This document shows positions 1-8,889 of a DNA stretch of 64,000 nucleotides, piece by piece. Source of the stretch: an uncultured Campylobacterales bacterium (GTDB taxonomy: Bacteria; Campylobacterota; Campylobacteria; Campylobacterales; Arcobacteraceae); assembly GCA_947494995.1 (NCBI GenBank), contig CANLWY010000001.1, forward strand, positions 372,001 to 436,000. The letters are read 5' to 3'. Under the pieces are notes generated by a model. The model had not been told where the DNA came from. It searched no databases and was given only the letters and a program-made list of their open reading frames with translations. Position numbers and translations under genes: made by a program. Each line of letters opens with the position of its first letter. Position 1 is the stretch's first letter.

Positions 1-400
1 TGAAACTAGCTTTTTCATTTGCAATTACAAAGTCACAAGCAAGGGCAATACCAACACCAGCACCTGCTGCAACACCATTTACTTTACAAATAACAGGAAT
101 TTCAAGATTGTAGATAGTCTTAATTAGAGGATTATATTTTCTCTCAATAGACTCGCCTAAATCAAGTTTTTCATCACCATTGTTTACGGATCTATCATTT
201 AAATCTTGACCTGCGCAAAAGGCTTTTCCTTCCCCTGTTATTACTAGTACTCTAATTGTTTTATCTTTTTTTACTTGACCTAAAGCAGTTTTTAATTCTG
301 CATGCATTTGCTCATTTAATGAGTTGAATACTTCTGGTCTATTAAATGTAAGAGTAGCTATACCCTCATTTACTTCATATTTTATAGTCTCAAATGACAT
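1..400 (-). CDS. paaG: Enoyl-CoA hydratase/isomerase family protein, PaaG-like (3' end outside window)
   Basis: This is a crotonase-fold protein that runs off the left edge, so only about the first 133 residues are visible. The crotonase signatures are present: a FCAGQDL oxyanion-hole segment and a VNGVAAGAGVGIALACDF segment. In the phenylacetate pathway PaaG isomerises ring-epoxidised phenylacetyl-CoA to an oxepin. The protein starts at ATG 398-400, two bases after the stop of the upstream crotonase gene, so the two are cotranscribed. The PaaG assignment, rather than a general enoyl-CoA hydratase, rests on the AGAGVG segment and the paaN/paaY neighbours. It is a family-level inference. Confidence 0.75.
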   Translation of the reverse strand, partial: MSFETIKYEVNEGIATLTFNRPEVFNSLNEQMHAELKTALGQVKKDKTIRVLVITGEGKAFCAGQDLNDRSVNNGDEKLDLGESIERKYNPLIKTIYNLEIPVICKVNGVAAGAGVGIALACDFVIANEKASF

Positions 401-402
401 TT

Positions 403-1173
403 CTATTGTCCTTTAAAATTTGGTTTTCTTTTTTCTTTAAATGCTTTAATTCCCTCTTTTTTATCAACACTAGCTAAAGTGCCTGAAAAAAGAGTCTTTT
501 CATATTTTAATGATGCATTAAGTCCATTATCATATGATGCTAAAACAGCACTTTTTATAGCGCTTACAGCAAAAGGTGATTTAGAAGCTATAATTCTTGC
601 AATCTCTAGACTTCTTATCATTGTTGTTTCTACTGGGACTACTTCTGATACTAAATTTCTCTTTTGTGCAGTTTTAGCATCCATGAATGAACCAGTTAAT
701 AAAGCTAACATGGTATTTGATTTACCCATAGCTCTTACAGTTCTCTGAGTTCCCCCAGCTCCTGGCATAATTCCTAAGTTGATTTCTGGTTGACCAAACT
801 GTGCACTATCTCCGCTTATGATAATGTCACAATGCATTGCCAATTCACATCCACCACCTAAACAAAATCCATTTACCGCTGCAATAATTGGCTTCTTGAA
901 TTCTTTGATAGTTTCCCAATAAGATGTTCTTACATCATTTATAGATTCAATTGCTCCTTTTACTTCTAACTCATTTATATCTGCTCCCGCTGCAAATACT
1001 TTGTTCCCACCAGTTAGAATTACACATCTAATGTCATCACTTGAAGTTGTTAATACTTCAGCTATCTCTTTTAGTGTATTTGTACGAAGTGCATTGTAAA
1101 CCTTTGGTCTATCAATTGTAATTATTAAGATATTTTGATTTTCTACTTCAACTTTAATATCTTCGTAAGCCAT
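403..1173 (-). CDS. paaF: Enoyl-CoA hydratase, PaaF-like
   Basis: A complete crotonase of 256 residues. It shows KVFAAGADINE near residue 65 (oxyanion hole), VNGFCLGGGCELAMHCD near residue 105, and GIMPGAGGTQR near residue 135, the set typical of short-chain enoyl-CoA hydratases. In phenylacetate degradation PaaF hydrates 2,3-dehydroadipyl-CoA. I chose ATG 1173 because GGAGG lies six bases upstream. A longer reading frame exists but adds only four residues. It leads a leftward operon with the PaaG-like gene and diverges from paaN across about 200 bases. It could also serve general fatty-acid beta-oxidation. Confidence 0.8.
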   Translation of the reverse strand: MAYEDIKVEVENQNILIITIDRPKVYNALRTNTLKEIAEVLTTSSDDIRCVILTGGNKVFAAGADINELEVKGAIESINDVRTSYWETIKEFKKPIIAAVNGFCLGGGCELAMHCDIIISGDSAQFGQPEINLGIMPGAGGTQRTVRAMGKSNTMLALLTGSFMDAKTAQKRNLVSEVVPVETTMIRSLEIARIIASKSPFAVSAIKSAVLASYDNGLNASLKYEKTLFSGTLASVDKKEGIKAFKEKRKPNFKGQ

Positions 1174-1380
1174 ATTGCCCTCCAAATTTTATATCTATTT
1201 CAAAAAAACTTGAAAAATTCTAACAAATGTAATATTTATTGAAGCTTAAAAAAATATGCTATTTTATTGCTATTTTTCCTATAAAACTCCCATTTTTTAG
1301 GGATTAATGATTTTGTTTAATTTTTATTTAATATAAAAGATTATAAGATTTTCAAAATTATATTACAAAAAAGGATAAAA

Positions 1381-3039
1381 ATGAGTCTTTTTGAGAAGCA
1401 TAATAAAACTCTTGATAGAGCATTAGAAGAAATTAAGAATAGAGGCTTTTGGTCACCATACTTTGAAATACCTAGTTCTAAAGTATATGGAGAAGGGAAA
1501 AAAGAAGAATCAATAAACAATTTTAAGGCACAACTTGGAAACAAATTTGAAATTAAAGGTTTAGATTCTGATAAATATATTGGAGCTGAAACATCACCTT
1601 ATGGTTTTGAATTAGGTATTACATATCCATCAATTAAAGCTGATGATTTAGTACAAAGATCAAAAGAAGCTATGAAGCAATGGCAAAAGCTATCTTTAGA
1701 TGAGAGAGCTGGTATTTGTTTAGAGATTCTTGATAGAATTAATAAAAGCTCTTTTGATATAGCTAATTCTGTTATGCATACAACAGGACAACCATATATG
1801 ATGGCATTTCAAGCTGGTGGACCGCATGCTCAAGATCGAGGATTAGAAGCTTTAGCTTATGCATATAAACAACTTGCAGATATTCCGACAAATGCAGTAT
1901 TTGAAAAACCAATGGGTAAAGATAAGCCACCAATTGTTGTAAATAAGAAGTTAAAAGTAGCTCCAAGAGGAATATCTTTAATTATTACTTGTTCTACATT
2001 TCCAACATGGAACTCTTATTCGGGTCTTTTTGCCTCTTTATTAACTGGGAATTCTATTATTTATAAACCACATAGAAATGGTATATTACCAATAGCTCAA
2101 ACAGTGAAGATTACTAGAGAAGTACTAGAAGAAAATGGTATAAATGCTGATTTAATTACTATGATTATGAGCGATGATAGAAAAGAGACTCAAGGTTTAG
2201 TAAAAAATAAAGCAGTAAAAGTTATTGATTTTACAGGAAGTACTACTTTTGGTGATTGGTTAGAAGATAATGCACCACAAGCAAGTGTTTATACTGAAAA
2301 AGCAGGTGTGAATTGTTTGATTGTTGATAATTTTGATGATCTAAAAGCAATGAGTAGAAATATGTCAATGGCACTATCTTTATACTCTTCTCAAATGTGT
2401 ACAGCTCCACAGAATATATTTATTCCAAAAGATGGTGTTACTTCAAATGGAGAAAAAGTAAGTTTTGATGAGGTAGCAAAAATTATTGCAGGTGCAGTTG
2501 AAAAATTACTAAGTGTAGATGAAAGAGCTGTTGAGATTTTAGGTGCTATTCAAAATGCTGATATTTGTAAAAGAGTTGAAGAAGCATCATCTTTAGGGGA
2601 AGTAATTTTAGAATCAAAAGAGATTGCACACCCAATGTTTAAAGATGCAACTATTAAGACTCCTGTGATAATAAAAATATCAGCAAAAGATAAAGATAAG
2701 TATCATAATGAACATTTTGGTCCTGTAATTTTACTAATTGAAACAGAATCAAGAGAAGATACTTTAAATGTATGGCAAGAAACGATAGAATTACATGGAG
2801 CAATTACTGCTGGAGTATATAGTAGTGATGAAGAGTATTTAGAAAAAGTAGAAGATATTGCTATTGATGAGAAAGTTAATTTATCTGTTAATTTAACTGG
2901 ACATGTTCTTATGAATCACTCTGCTGCATTTACTGATTTCCATGCAACTGGAGATAATAAAGCAGCAAACTGTGCCTTAGCAAATGATAACTTTGTATCT
3001 GGAAGATACTCAGTTGTTACAATCAAAAGGGATGCATAG
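1381..3039 (+). CDS. paaN: Phenylacetate degradation aldehyde dehydrogenase-type protein PaaN
   Basis: A 552-residue aldehyde-dehydrogenase-fold protein. It resembles the stand-alone PaaN family of about 550 residues rather than the longer PaaZ fusion with an enoyl-CoA hydratase. Visible ALDH elements include an NAD-binding segment KVIDFTGSTTFGDWL near residue 280, SSQMCTAPQNIF near residue 338 with the likely catalytic cysteine, and HFGPVILLIE near residue 440. The family oxidises the semialdehyde formed on ring cleavage of oxepin-CoA. An ATG preceded by AAAAAAGGA fixes the start. The stop overlaps the paaY start by one base. Family recognition is by eye from motifs and length. Confidence 0.83.
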   Translation: MSLFEKHNKTLDRALEEIKNRGFWSPYFEIPSSKVYGEGKKEESINNFKAQLGNKFEIKGLDSDKYIGAETSPYGFELGITYPSIKADDLVQRSKEAMKQWQKLSLDERAGICLEILDRINKSSFDIANSVMHTTGQPYMMAFQAGGPHAQDRGLEALAYAYKQLADIPTNAVFEKPMGKDKPPIVVNKKLKVAPRGISLIITCSTFPTWNSYSGLFASLLTGNSIIYKPHRNGILPIAQTVKITREVLEENGINADLITMIMSDDRKETQGLVKNKAVKVIDFTGSTTFGDWLEDNAPQASVYTEKAGVNCLIVDNFDDLKAMSRNMSMALSLYSSQMCTAPQNIFIPKDGVTSNGEKVSFDEVAKIIAGAVEKLLSVDERAVEILGAIQNADICKRVEEASSLGEVILESKEIAHPMFKDATIKTPVIIKISAKDKDKYHNEHFGPVILLIETESREDTLNVWQETIELHGAITAGVYSSDEEYLEKVEDIAIDEKVNLSVNLTGHVLMNHSAAFTDFHATGDNKAANCALANDNFVSGRYSVVTIKRDA

Positions 3040-3632
3040 TGCAAATTTATGAACTTGATGGATTAGTGCCTGTTATTAGTAAACAGGCATTTGTCCATGA
3101 GACAGCTGTTATTATTGGTGATGTTTTTATAGAAGAGGGTGTGTATATAGGTCCAAATGCTTCATTAAGAGGTGATTTTGGTCGAATTATTATCAAAAAA
3201 GATGCCAATATACAGGATTGTTGTGTTTGTCATTCTTTCCCGAATATTGATGTAATAGTTGAAGAAAAAGGACATATTGGACATAGTGCAATACTTCATG
3301 GCTGTCACGTAAAATACAATGCTATGGTTGGGATGGGTTCAGTTATAATGGATGAAGCAGTTATTGGAGAAAACTCAATAATAGGTGCAAGTTCATTAGT
3401 CCCCACTAAAACAGTAATACCTGATAATCATTTAGCTTTTGGAAACCCTGCTAAGGTGAGAAGAGAGTTAAGCAAAGAAGAAATAGAGTGGAAAAAAGCA
3501 GGTAGCCAAGAGTATACAAATCTTGCATATAACTGTTTAGATAGTCTAAAAAAATGTGAACCTTTAGACCAATCTGATGAAAAAAGAGATGCTCTTAGGT
3601 GTCAAATGAAGTATAAACCAAAACATAAGTAG
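3039..3632 (+). CDS. paaY: PaaY-like hexapeptide-repeat (gamma-carbonic-anhydrase-fold) protein
   Basis: A 197-residue left-handed beta-helix protein. Hexapeptide repeats run from about residue 25 to 140, for example the stretch around VIIGDVFIEEGVYIGPNA. Metal-binding histidines of the gamma carbonic anhydrase fold are visible in VCHSFPN and GHIGHSAILHGC. PaaY proteins are thioesterases that relieve dead-end CoA adducts in phenylacetate catabolism. The start is GTG, overlapping the paaN stop TAG by one base, which implies translational coupling. The C-terminal tail after residue 150 is charged and helical, as in PaaY. A general YrdA-type protein is the alternative, but the context favours PaaY. 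Confidence 0.82.
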   Translation: MQIYELDGLVPVISKQAFVHETAVIIGDVFIEEGVYIGPNASLRGDFGRIIIKKDANIQDCCVCHSFPNIDVIVEEKGHIGHSAILHGCHVKYNAMVGMGSVIMDEAVIGENSIIGASSLVPTKTVIPDNHLAFGNPAKVRRELSKEEIEWKKAGSQEYTNLAYNCLDSLKKCEPLDQSDEKRDALRCQMKYKPKHK

Positions 3633-3637
3633 TAGAT

Positions 3638-4060
3638 ATGTATACAGAAATAATCAACCCAAGATTTAATGAAACAGATGCTTTTGGACATATAAATAAT
3701 ACTGTTTATTCTATCTGGTTTGATGCTTGTAGACAACCTATTTTAAAACATTTTGCTCCATCTTTAGAACCTAGAGATATGCATTTGATTTTAGCTCATA
3801 CGAGTACTGATTTTTTAAGAGAAGTTTTTTATGGAAAAGATGTAATCGTAAAAACAGCCTTGGAAAAAGTGGGTACTTCTTCAATGCACTTTACCCATGG
3901 ACTTTATCAAAATGGTGAGCTTTGCACTACTGGAAAAGCTGTGATGATTCATTTTAATCATAGTACAAAACAGTCAATGGCAATACCAAATGATATAAAA
4001 GAAGAGTTAGTAAAGCATGTATGTACAAGTAGTTGGACAAGAGCATTAAAGTCTATATAA
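3638..4060 (+). CDS. Hot-dog fold acyl-CoA thioesterase (4HBT family)
   Basis: A 140-residue single hot-dog domain. The N-terminus NPRFNETDAFGHINNTVY carries the D-x-x-G-H-x-N motif of 4-hydroxybenzoyl-CoA-type thioesterases, where the aspartate is catalytic. It lies five bases after paaY in the same operon and so probably hydrolyses acyl-CoA intermediates that accumulate during aromatic degradation. The YbgC/FadM style of N-terminal motif differs from classical PaaI, so no gene symbol is given. It is the last gene before the tRNA-Arg gene used as an integration site. Confidence 0.8.
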   Translation: MYTEIINPRFNETDAFGHINNTVYSIWFDACRQPILKHFAPSLEPRDMHLILAHTSTDFLREVFYGKDVIVKTALEKVGTSSMHFTHGLYQNGELCTTGKAVMIHFNHSTKQSMAIPNDIKEELVKHVCTSSWTRALKSI

Positions 4061-4194
4061 GCACTAATAAAAGAAGATTGTTTTCAGAGCTTTTTAAAGA
4101 AAATCAGAGTATCATTCGCATTCTGTAAAATACATAATCTAATATAGTAGAGTATTTTAATAACTAATATTAGCCCAATATAAAGGGCTCAAAC

Positions 4195-4271
4195 GCGTCT
4201 GTGGCTCAACTGGATAGAGCACTGGGTTTCGGCCCCGGTGGTTGTGGGTTCGAATCCTACCAGGCGTACCA
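4195..4271 (+). tRNA. tRNA-Arg, anticodon TCG, encoded CCA
   Basis: The cloverleaf can be folded by hand. The acceptor GCGTCTG pairs with CAGGCGT with wobble pairs. The anticodon stem CTGGG/CCCGG closes the loop TTTCGGC with anticodon TCG. The T arm is GTGGG-TTCGAAT-CCTAC, followed by discriminator A and CCA. The 3' 42 bases are repeated at 32033-32074, which marks this gene as the attachment site of the integrated element. The gene at the left junction stays intact after integration. Confidence 0.93.
4226..4267 (+). repeat. Left attachment core (attL) inside tRNA-Arg
   Basis: Forty-two bases from the anticodon stem to the end of the acceptor stem are identical to 32033-32074. The next base differs (A here, G at the right copy) and CCATT then matches again. 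The 3' end of a tRNA is the classic target of tyrosine integrases. Confidence 0.93.
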
Positions 4272-4340
4272 TTGGAAGCTCGATATATAGGCTTTTGTAG
4301 AGTTTTTATGTCGGGCTTTTTTTATGCCTGAAAATTAAAG

Positions 4341-4360
4341 TGCCACCTATATGCCACCTA
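4341..4360 (+). repeat. Left copy of paired TGCCACCT sites
   Basis: TGCCACCT occurs at 4341-4348 and again at 4352-4359, eleven bases apart (one helical turn). The same pair occurs at 31886-31904 with one base different between the two units. They lie 70-90 bp inside the left junction and about 130-150 bp inside the right one. This fits arm-type binding sites for the integrase, by inference. Confidence 0.7.
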
Positions 4361-4484
4361 TTTATAAATTTTGAAATTTTGTTTTTCAAAAGCTGTGAAT
4401 TCTACAAATCAAATTCCATTTTATATATTTTTTCTTAGAATAGAAATATCTCCTAAACTTTTATTTTTTAAACTTAAATTATTA

Positions 4485-4712
4485 ATGAAAAAATTTTATA
4501 CTTCAATAACTAGTAAAGATGTTTCAAAAGATAGTCCATATTATAAAATTATAAAGAAGGAAGAGGCTAAAGAAAAAGCAAAATGGAAAGATGTAAAAAT
4601 CTTTCTTTGGTTTTTATATCAATTTGTAAGGATTTTTGTATTTCTTTTTAAATTAAAAAACAAATTAAAAGATATTTTATTTATGGAAATAAAATTACCT
4701 AAAGAAAAATAA
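4485..4712 (+). CDS. Small hypothetical protein with a membrane segment
   Basis: A 75-residue protein I do not recognise. Its N-terminal half is charged and lysine-rich (MKKFYTSITSKDVSKDSPYY). A hydrophobic stretch IFLWFLYQFVRIFVFLF near residues 44-60 could be one membrane helix, followed by a basic tail. I chose ATG 4485 over an upstream in-frame ATG at 4371, because the extra 38 residues have no clear ribosome site and look like leader sequence. It is the first gene inside the left end of the element, and nothing near it points to a function. Confidence 0.4.
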   Translation: MKKFYTSITSKDVSKDSPYYKIIKKEEAKEKAKWKDVKIFLWFLYQFVRIFVFLFKLKNKLKDILFMEIKLPKEK

Positions 4713-4754
4713 GGTTAAGGTTTAAACTGAATACACAATAAAAACCTTAGAGAA

Positions 4755-6086
4755 TTAATCGTTAGGGGAATGTTCAAAATTTAAATTAAATACATATTTT
4801 TTAGGCTTTGATGAAGAAAAGTTATGAAAAGTCCATTTTTCAACAGAGGAATAATGCTTAAAAAATTTCCAAAAAATTTCATAATCATTACTATTAATGA
4901 AATTTCTATTATCTTTTTTTGAAAAAGGAATTATAAATACATAAATTAAACTTTTAAATTTAAATTCTCCTACTATATGAGGTATTGAATAGTCATTGTC
5001 TTTTCTAACATAAAAAGATAAAAAAGGAACATCTGTGTACATCTCATTTGAAAGGAGATTCGCTACTTTTGGTAATTCATAATCTTTTTTTTCTATATTA
5101 TTAATCCAATCTATAGTATTTGTTAAAAATTGAAGTTCTTTAGAATCAACTAATCCTATTACCATTTTACATAACGCTTTGTATATATTAACTTCTGATA
5201 ATTTATCAAATGATTTAAGTTGAATATTAAGGTTTTTGCTTTCTTCATCAAATTTTACATTTTGAGAAGAAATTACTGTTAACCTTTCTGTGTCAATTAA
5301 ATCATTTTTTTCTATTTCTTTTTTTAATATATTTTCCATAGTTGTCATATCATCATATTTAATTTTAGGTACTCCATTTTTCCCAGAAATGCCATAAAAA
5401 ACTCTATATACATCTAAATAGGATATTAAATCTTTTTCAATACCTTTACCAAATCTATGATTACATTCATCACACTCTTCATTTGAAACTAAACCTTTAT
5501 TTCCTAATGCTTCAGGAATGGAATGTGATTTTTCATCAAAAGTAACACTCTTTTCACTATCTACACTACTATTGCAAAATCTACACACTCGTTTCTGTCT
5601 ATCGAATTCTCCTACAAACTTTCTTATTGATGAATCAAAAGCTGATACTTCATATTTAGAAAGTATATCTCCAAATAATTCATTAATCTTTTCATAATGA
5701 GATTTAAATAAATTTGCTCTTTCTTTATCACACTCTGTGTGATTACTCACAGTAATTAATTGTCTTATAAATATTATTTCTTCAGTTGTGTGTTTTGATT
5801 TATTACTTAAAAAGAAATATTTATCATCTTCTATTTTATCAAGCTTTTGTTTTAAACGATTCAATTTAGGGTTTTTTTCTTTATATTTATTTATATAAAA
5901 AGTATATCCCTCTCTAATATCAGCATTCATTTTTACTACAGGATTAATATTTAAAGCACTATTCTTCAGTTCACCAAATATTGATAATAATTCCATATAT
6001 GCAGTAACTGCTTCTTCTGAATCATTGTTTATTTCAATAGCAAAGTCTCCATTTTCTGAATATACATAAAAAACTAATTGTTCCAA
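4755..6086 (-). CDS. HNH-type endonuclease domain protein
   Basis: A 443-residue protein with a zinc-binding HNH-like core around residues 167-215. CRFCNSS supplies the first cysteine pair, HSIPEALGNKG the central histidine, and NEECDECNHRFG the second cysteine pair and the asparagine. This arrangement is found in HNH nucleases of mobile elements and conflict systems. The flanks (residues 1-150 and 230-443) are not recognised and may bind a target or sense invasion. It faces left near the element's left end, transcribed in the same direction as the membrane/J-domain/coupling-protein genes upstream of it. A defensive role is an inference from location only. Confidence 0.6.
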   Translation of the reverse strand: MEQLVFYVYSENGDFAIEINNDSEEAVTAYMELLSIFGELKNSALNINPVVKMNADIREGYTFYINKYKEKNPKLNRLKQKLDKIEDDKYFFLSNKSKHTTEEIIFIRQLITVSNHTECDKERANLFKSHYEKINELFGDILSKYEVSAFDSSIRKFVGEFDRQKRVCRFCNSSVDSEKSVTFDEKSHSIPEALGNKGLVSNEECDECNHRFGKGIEKDLISYLDVYRVFYGISGKNGVPKIKYDDMTTMENILKKEIEKNDLIDTERLTVISSQNVKFDEESKNLNIQLKSFDKLSEVNIYKALCKMVIGLVDSKELQFLTNTIDWINNIEKKDYELPKVANLLSNEMYTDVPFLSFYVRKDNDYSIPHIVGEFKFKSLIYVFIIPFSKKDNRNFINSNDYEIFWKFFKHYSSVEKWTFHNFSSSKPKKYVFNLNFEHSPND

Positions 6087-6126
6087 TCTTTTTCCTTCTC
6101 TTATTTAATTTAATAACATATTAAAC

Positions 6127-6468
6127 CTAAAGCTTAATCCCACCAAAAGCAACAGCTTCTAAAAATAGTATAAACCATGATATTAAAACACTTTTAAATG
6201 GATATTCTTTCACATAATTTATTTTAAAGACAAAGAATGAAAGTATAAATGAAATTATTGTTGCTATTCCTTCTTGAATATCAAAAATAAAACTTATTGC
6301 TAAAGCTAATACAACACAAGTTCCTATAAATATAAACCAATAACAAAGTATTCTTAATAAAAAGTTTCCTGCACCTTTTACTATTGCTTCATTTTTTCTT
6401 CTTTGATACTCTTCATATCTTTCAATATCTCTAAAATCATCATCTGTAAACTTATTTCTATTAAACAT
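6127..6468 (-). CDS. Small membrane protein of the mobilization operon
   Basis: A 113-residue protein. After a charged N-terminus rich in D, E, R and Y it has two or three hydrophobic helices between residues 35 and 110, for example LLRILCYWFIFIGTCVVLAL. I do not recognise a family. It lies nine bases after the J-domain gene, which itself overlaps the coupling-protein gene, so all three belong to one transcript. A role beside the coupling protein at the membrane is a guess from context. Confidence 0.5.
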   Translation of the reverse strand: MFNRNKFTDDDFRDIERYEEYQRRKNEAIVKGAGNFLLRILCYWFIFIGTCVVLALAISFIFDIQEGIATIISFILSFFVFKINYVKEYPFKSVLISWFILFLEAVAFGGIKL

Positions 6469-6477
6469 TATTTTTCC

Positions 6478-7311
6478 TTAGTTATGAATCTTTTCTAATT
6501 TTGCATATGCAATATTTATGTTTCCCATAATTTCATTATAAAAATCAAATTCATTTGGGTGTAAATCAGGATGAAACTCTCTAGCTAGTTTTCTGTATAT
6601 CTTTTTGATGGTTTTAAAGTCATCATCTACATTTACTCCTAAAACTGTATAGGCACTTTGACTAAAATATTGTTCAAATCCATTTCTTTCATCTTTAGTT
6701 TCTTGTTTTGGTTCTTCTTGGTAAGTTTGTCTCTGTTCTTTATATGAATTATTAGAGTTTTCATTATAAGAATATGATTCTTTCTGCTTATCTTCTTTTT
6801 GTTCATAAGAGTAACTTCTCTCTTGTGATTTTTCTTCATGTCTTTCATATGAGCTATAATCATCTTTATTTTCATATGTTTTTTGATCTTGTGAATATGT
6901 TTGCTCTTTTTTTGAACCTAAGTTACTAAAAAAGATTTGGATAGTTTCGTAACTTGATTTAATCCAGTTGATAAATCTAACTATTTTGTAGTAAATAGTT
7001 AAGAAAAAATAAAACGTATTTACACTTGCCATTTTTATAGTTTCAATAATGCTTTTTACAAAATATATTATAAATCTAATTTGAGGTAACACTAATCCTA
7101 ATCCAACAAGCATTTTTAAATCATATAAAACTCTTGGGTCATGCATCGTAAGAAGCATATAAATTCCAATAACAGAAAATATCACTCTTAGAAATTCTGC
7201 ATCTGCTTTTTTTGAAAAAAGAAAGGGTATATAGAAAAATAAAAATATAACTATGAAGTTTCCTAAATCCATATTTGATACTTCATAACTTAGCTGTTCA
7301 AAAAATCCCAT
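6478..7311 (-). CDS. Membrane-anchored J-domain protein
   Basis: A 277-residue protein. Hydrophobic segments fill roughly residues 15-125, then a repetitive low-complexity linker rich in Y, S, E, K and Q spans about 135-215. A C-terminal J domain (about 220-277) carries the hallmark HPD tripeptide in REFHPDLHPNEF. J domains stimulate Hsp70 (DnaK) ATPase, and this one would recruit DnaK at the membrane. Its start overlaps the stop of the TraG-like coupling protein, so it may help load or unfold conjugation substrates. The J domain is certain; the partner is inferred. Confidence 0.8.
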   Translation of the reverse strand: MGFFEQLSYEVSNMDLGNFIVIFLFFYIPFLFSKKADAEFLRVIFSVIGIYMLLTMHDPRVLYDLKMLVGLGLVLPQIRFIIYFVKSIIETIKMASVNTFYFFLTIYYKIVRFINWIKSSYETIQIFFSNLGSKKEQTYSQDQKTYENKDDYSSYERHEEKSQERSYSYEQKEDKQKESYSYNENSNNSYKEQRQTYQEEPKQETKDERNGFEQYFSQSAYTVLGVNVDDDFKTIKKIYRKLAREFHPDLHPNEFDFYNEIMGNINIAYAKLEKIHN

Positions 7312-8834
7312 TACTCACTCCAATCTATATTTTCTAAATTAACATATTCAATAAAATCACTAGTATCTAATTTTTTAATTTTGTATGGCTTCATTTTTGA
7401 AAAAGAGTTATACATCATATCTTTATAGTATGGCTTAACAGATAGCTTTAAAGGCTTTTTATTCGAGTTTATAAGTAAGGCTTCATTATCATTCATTGTT
7501 CTAATATCGCTTACACTCATTACATTTACTTTATCAATGTAATAGTCACCATTTGGATTTTGTTTAGTGACATCTTTTATTCCAAACATTTTTTCTAATC
7601 TAGTTGCTAAGTCTAAATCAGCACCACTATAAATAAGTTTTGTTGCTATACCACCTTCTAAAATGGTTTTAGCTTTATTTTGAGAGTATGTTTCTTCCAG
7701 TTGACTAACATTTTGTAAAATGATTGAAATAGATACTTTATATTTTCTAATGGTTGTAATTATAGATGGAAATTTAGGAATATTCATATTCCCAAATTCA
7801 TCAAGTAAACAATAAATTGGTAAGTCATTTTTTGCAGGGATTTTATCTAGCATTTTATTAAATAGTTGTGTGTAAAATAGGTTTAGTAAAAAACTATATT
7901 GCTCTTGATATTGTTGTTCTACTCTAATATATACAACTGATTTCTCGGTTCTTATCTTTTCAAAGTCAATGGTATTTGAATAAGTTAATTTTTCTAAATT
8001 GTCATTTATTCCTATAGGACTTAATGCAATATTTGCAGTTGTAATAAAAGATTGAATAGTTTTTTCATTACCATTTACAAAGCCATTAAATTCATTTAAT
8101 GTTTTGTCCTCTGCATATCTTTTAACAAATTCATATAAAGGTTCTCCATAAGTTCCAAAATGATTTAACATATATCTAACATTAGCTAGATTTATATATT
8201 TTTTGTCATTAGTTCCTTTTAAAACTTTAATTAGTATTGATAAAAAGTTTTTAGCCCCATCACTCCAAATTCTATCTTCTGCCTTTTCTCCTTTTAAACC
8301 TGATGAAGCAATTAATGTTTCACTAACCATATCAATTTGTGTTGAGTTGTTTGCATACTCTAAAGGATTGTATCTAACTGACTCTTCAAGCTTTGAAGGA
8401 TCAAGCACATATATCTTAAAACCTTTCTTTTCTAGGTAACCACTTGTTTTATCAAAAATCTCTCCACTTAAATCTGTGATAACCATTGAAGATTTTTCTT
8501 CTGATAGTTTGTAAATGTTTGGAAGAACATACGAGGTAGTTTTACCACCACCTGTTCTACTTATTAAAGCTAAGTGTTTACAACTTTCATCTTCTGAAAG
8601 CCTTTTCTTTTTTCCATCAATTAAAAGTCCTGAATTAAATCTTGAAAAAAGTTTTAATTCTTCTTGTCTGTTCATCATTCCATCATCTTTTAATGGTGGA
8701 CTTGTGAAGTAAGATATTAATATTGATATTGGATTTAAAAAACCAATACCCATATTTCTATAAAGTTTATTCATAAATTGTATAGCTATAAAACTAAATA
8801 TTAAAAGTAAAATTAGTGAGCCTAGAGATTCCAT
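7311..8834 (-). CDS. VirD4/TraG-type conjugative coupling protein
   Basis: A 507-residue type IV coupling ATPase. One or two N-terminal hydrophobic segments (residues 5-45) are followed by Walker A SRTGGGKTT at residues 92-100 and Walker B YCLLDEFGNMN near residue 345. Such proteins dock the relaxase-DNA complex onto a secretion channel at the inner membrane. A shorter length than typical VirD4 (about 600) is common in mobilizable elements. It shares one base with the downstream J-domain gene. No VirB channel genes are visible in the window, so a helper system would be needed. Confidence 0.88.
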   Translation of the reverse strand: MESLGSLILLLIFSFIAIQFMNKLYRNMGIGFLNPISILISYFTSPPLKDDGMMNRQEELKLFSRFNSGLLIDGKKKRLSEDESCKHLALISRTGGGKTTSYVLPNIYKLSEEKSSMVITDLSGEIFDKTSGYLEKKGFKIYVLDPSKLEESVRYNPLEYANNSTQIDMVSETLIASSGLKGEKAEDRIWSDGAKNFLSILIKVLKGTNDKKYINLANVRYMLNHFGTYGEPLYEFVKRYAEDKTLNEFNGFVNGNEKTIQSFITTANIALSPIGINDNLEKLTYSNTIDFEKIRTEKSVVYIRVEQQYQEQYSFLLNLFYTQLFNKMLDKIPAKNDLPIYCLLDEFGNMNIPKFPSIITTIRKYKVSISIILQNVSQLEETYSQNKAKTILEGGIATKLIYSGADLDLATRLEKMFGIKDVTKQNPNGDYYIDKVNVMSVSDIRTMNDNEALLINSNKKPLKLSVKPYYKDMMYNSFSKMKPYKIKKLDTSDFIEYVNLENIDWSE

Positions 8835-8889
8835 ATATAACCTTATTTTATATTTATTTATTCTATTTAAAATAAGGTTATTTTTGACT

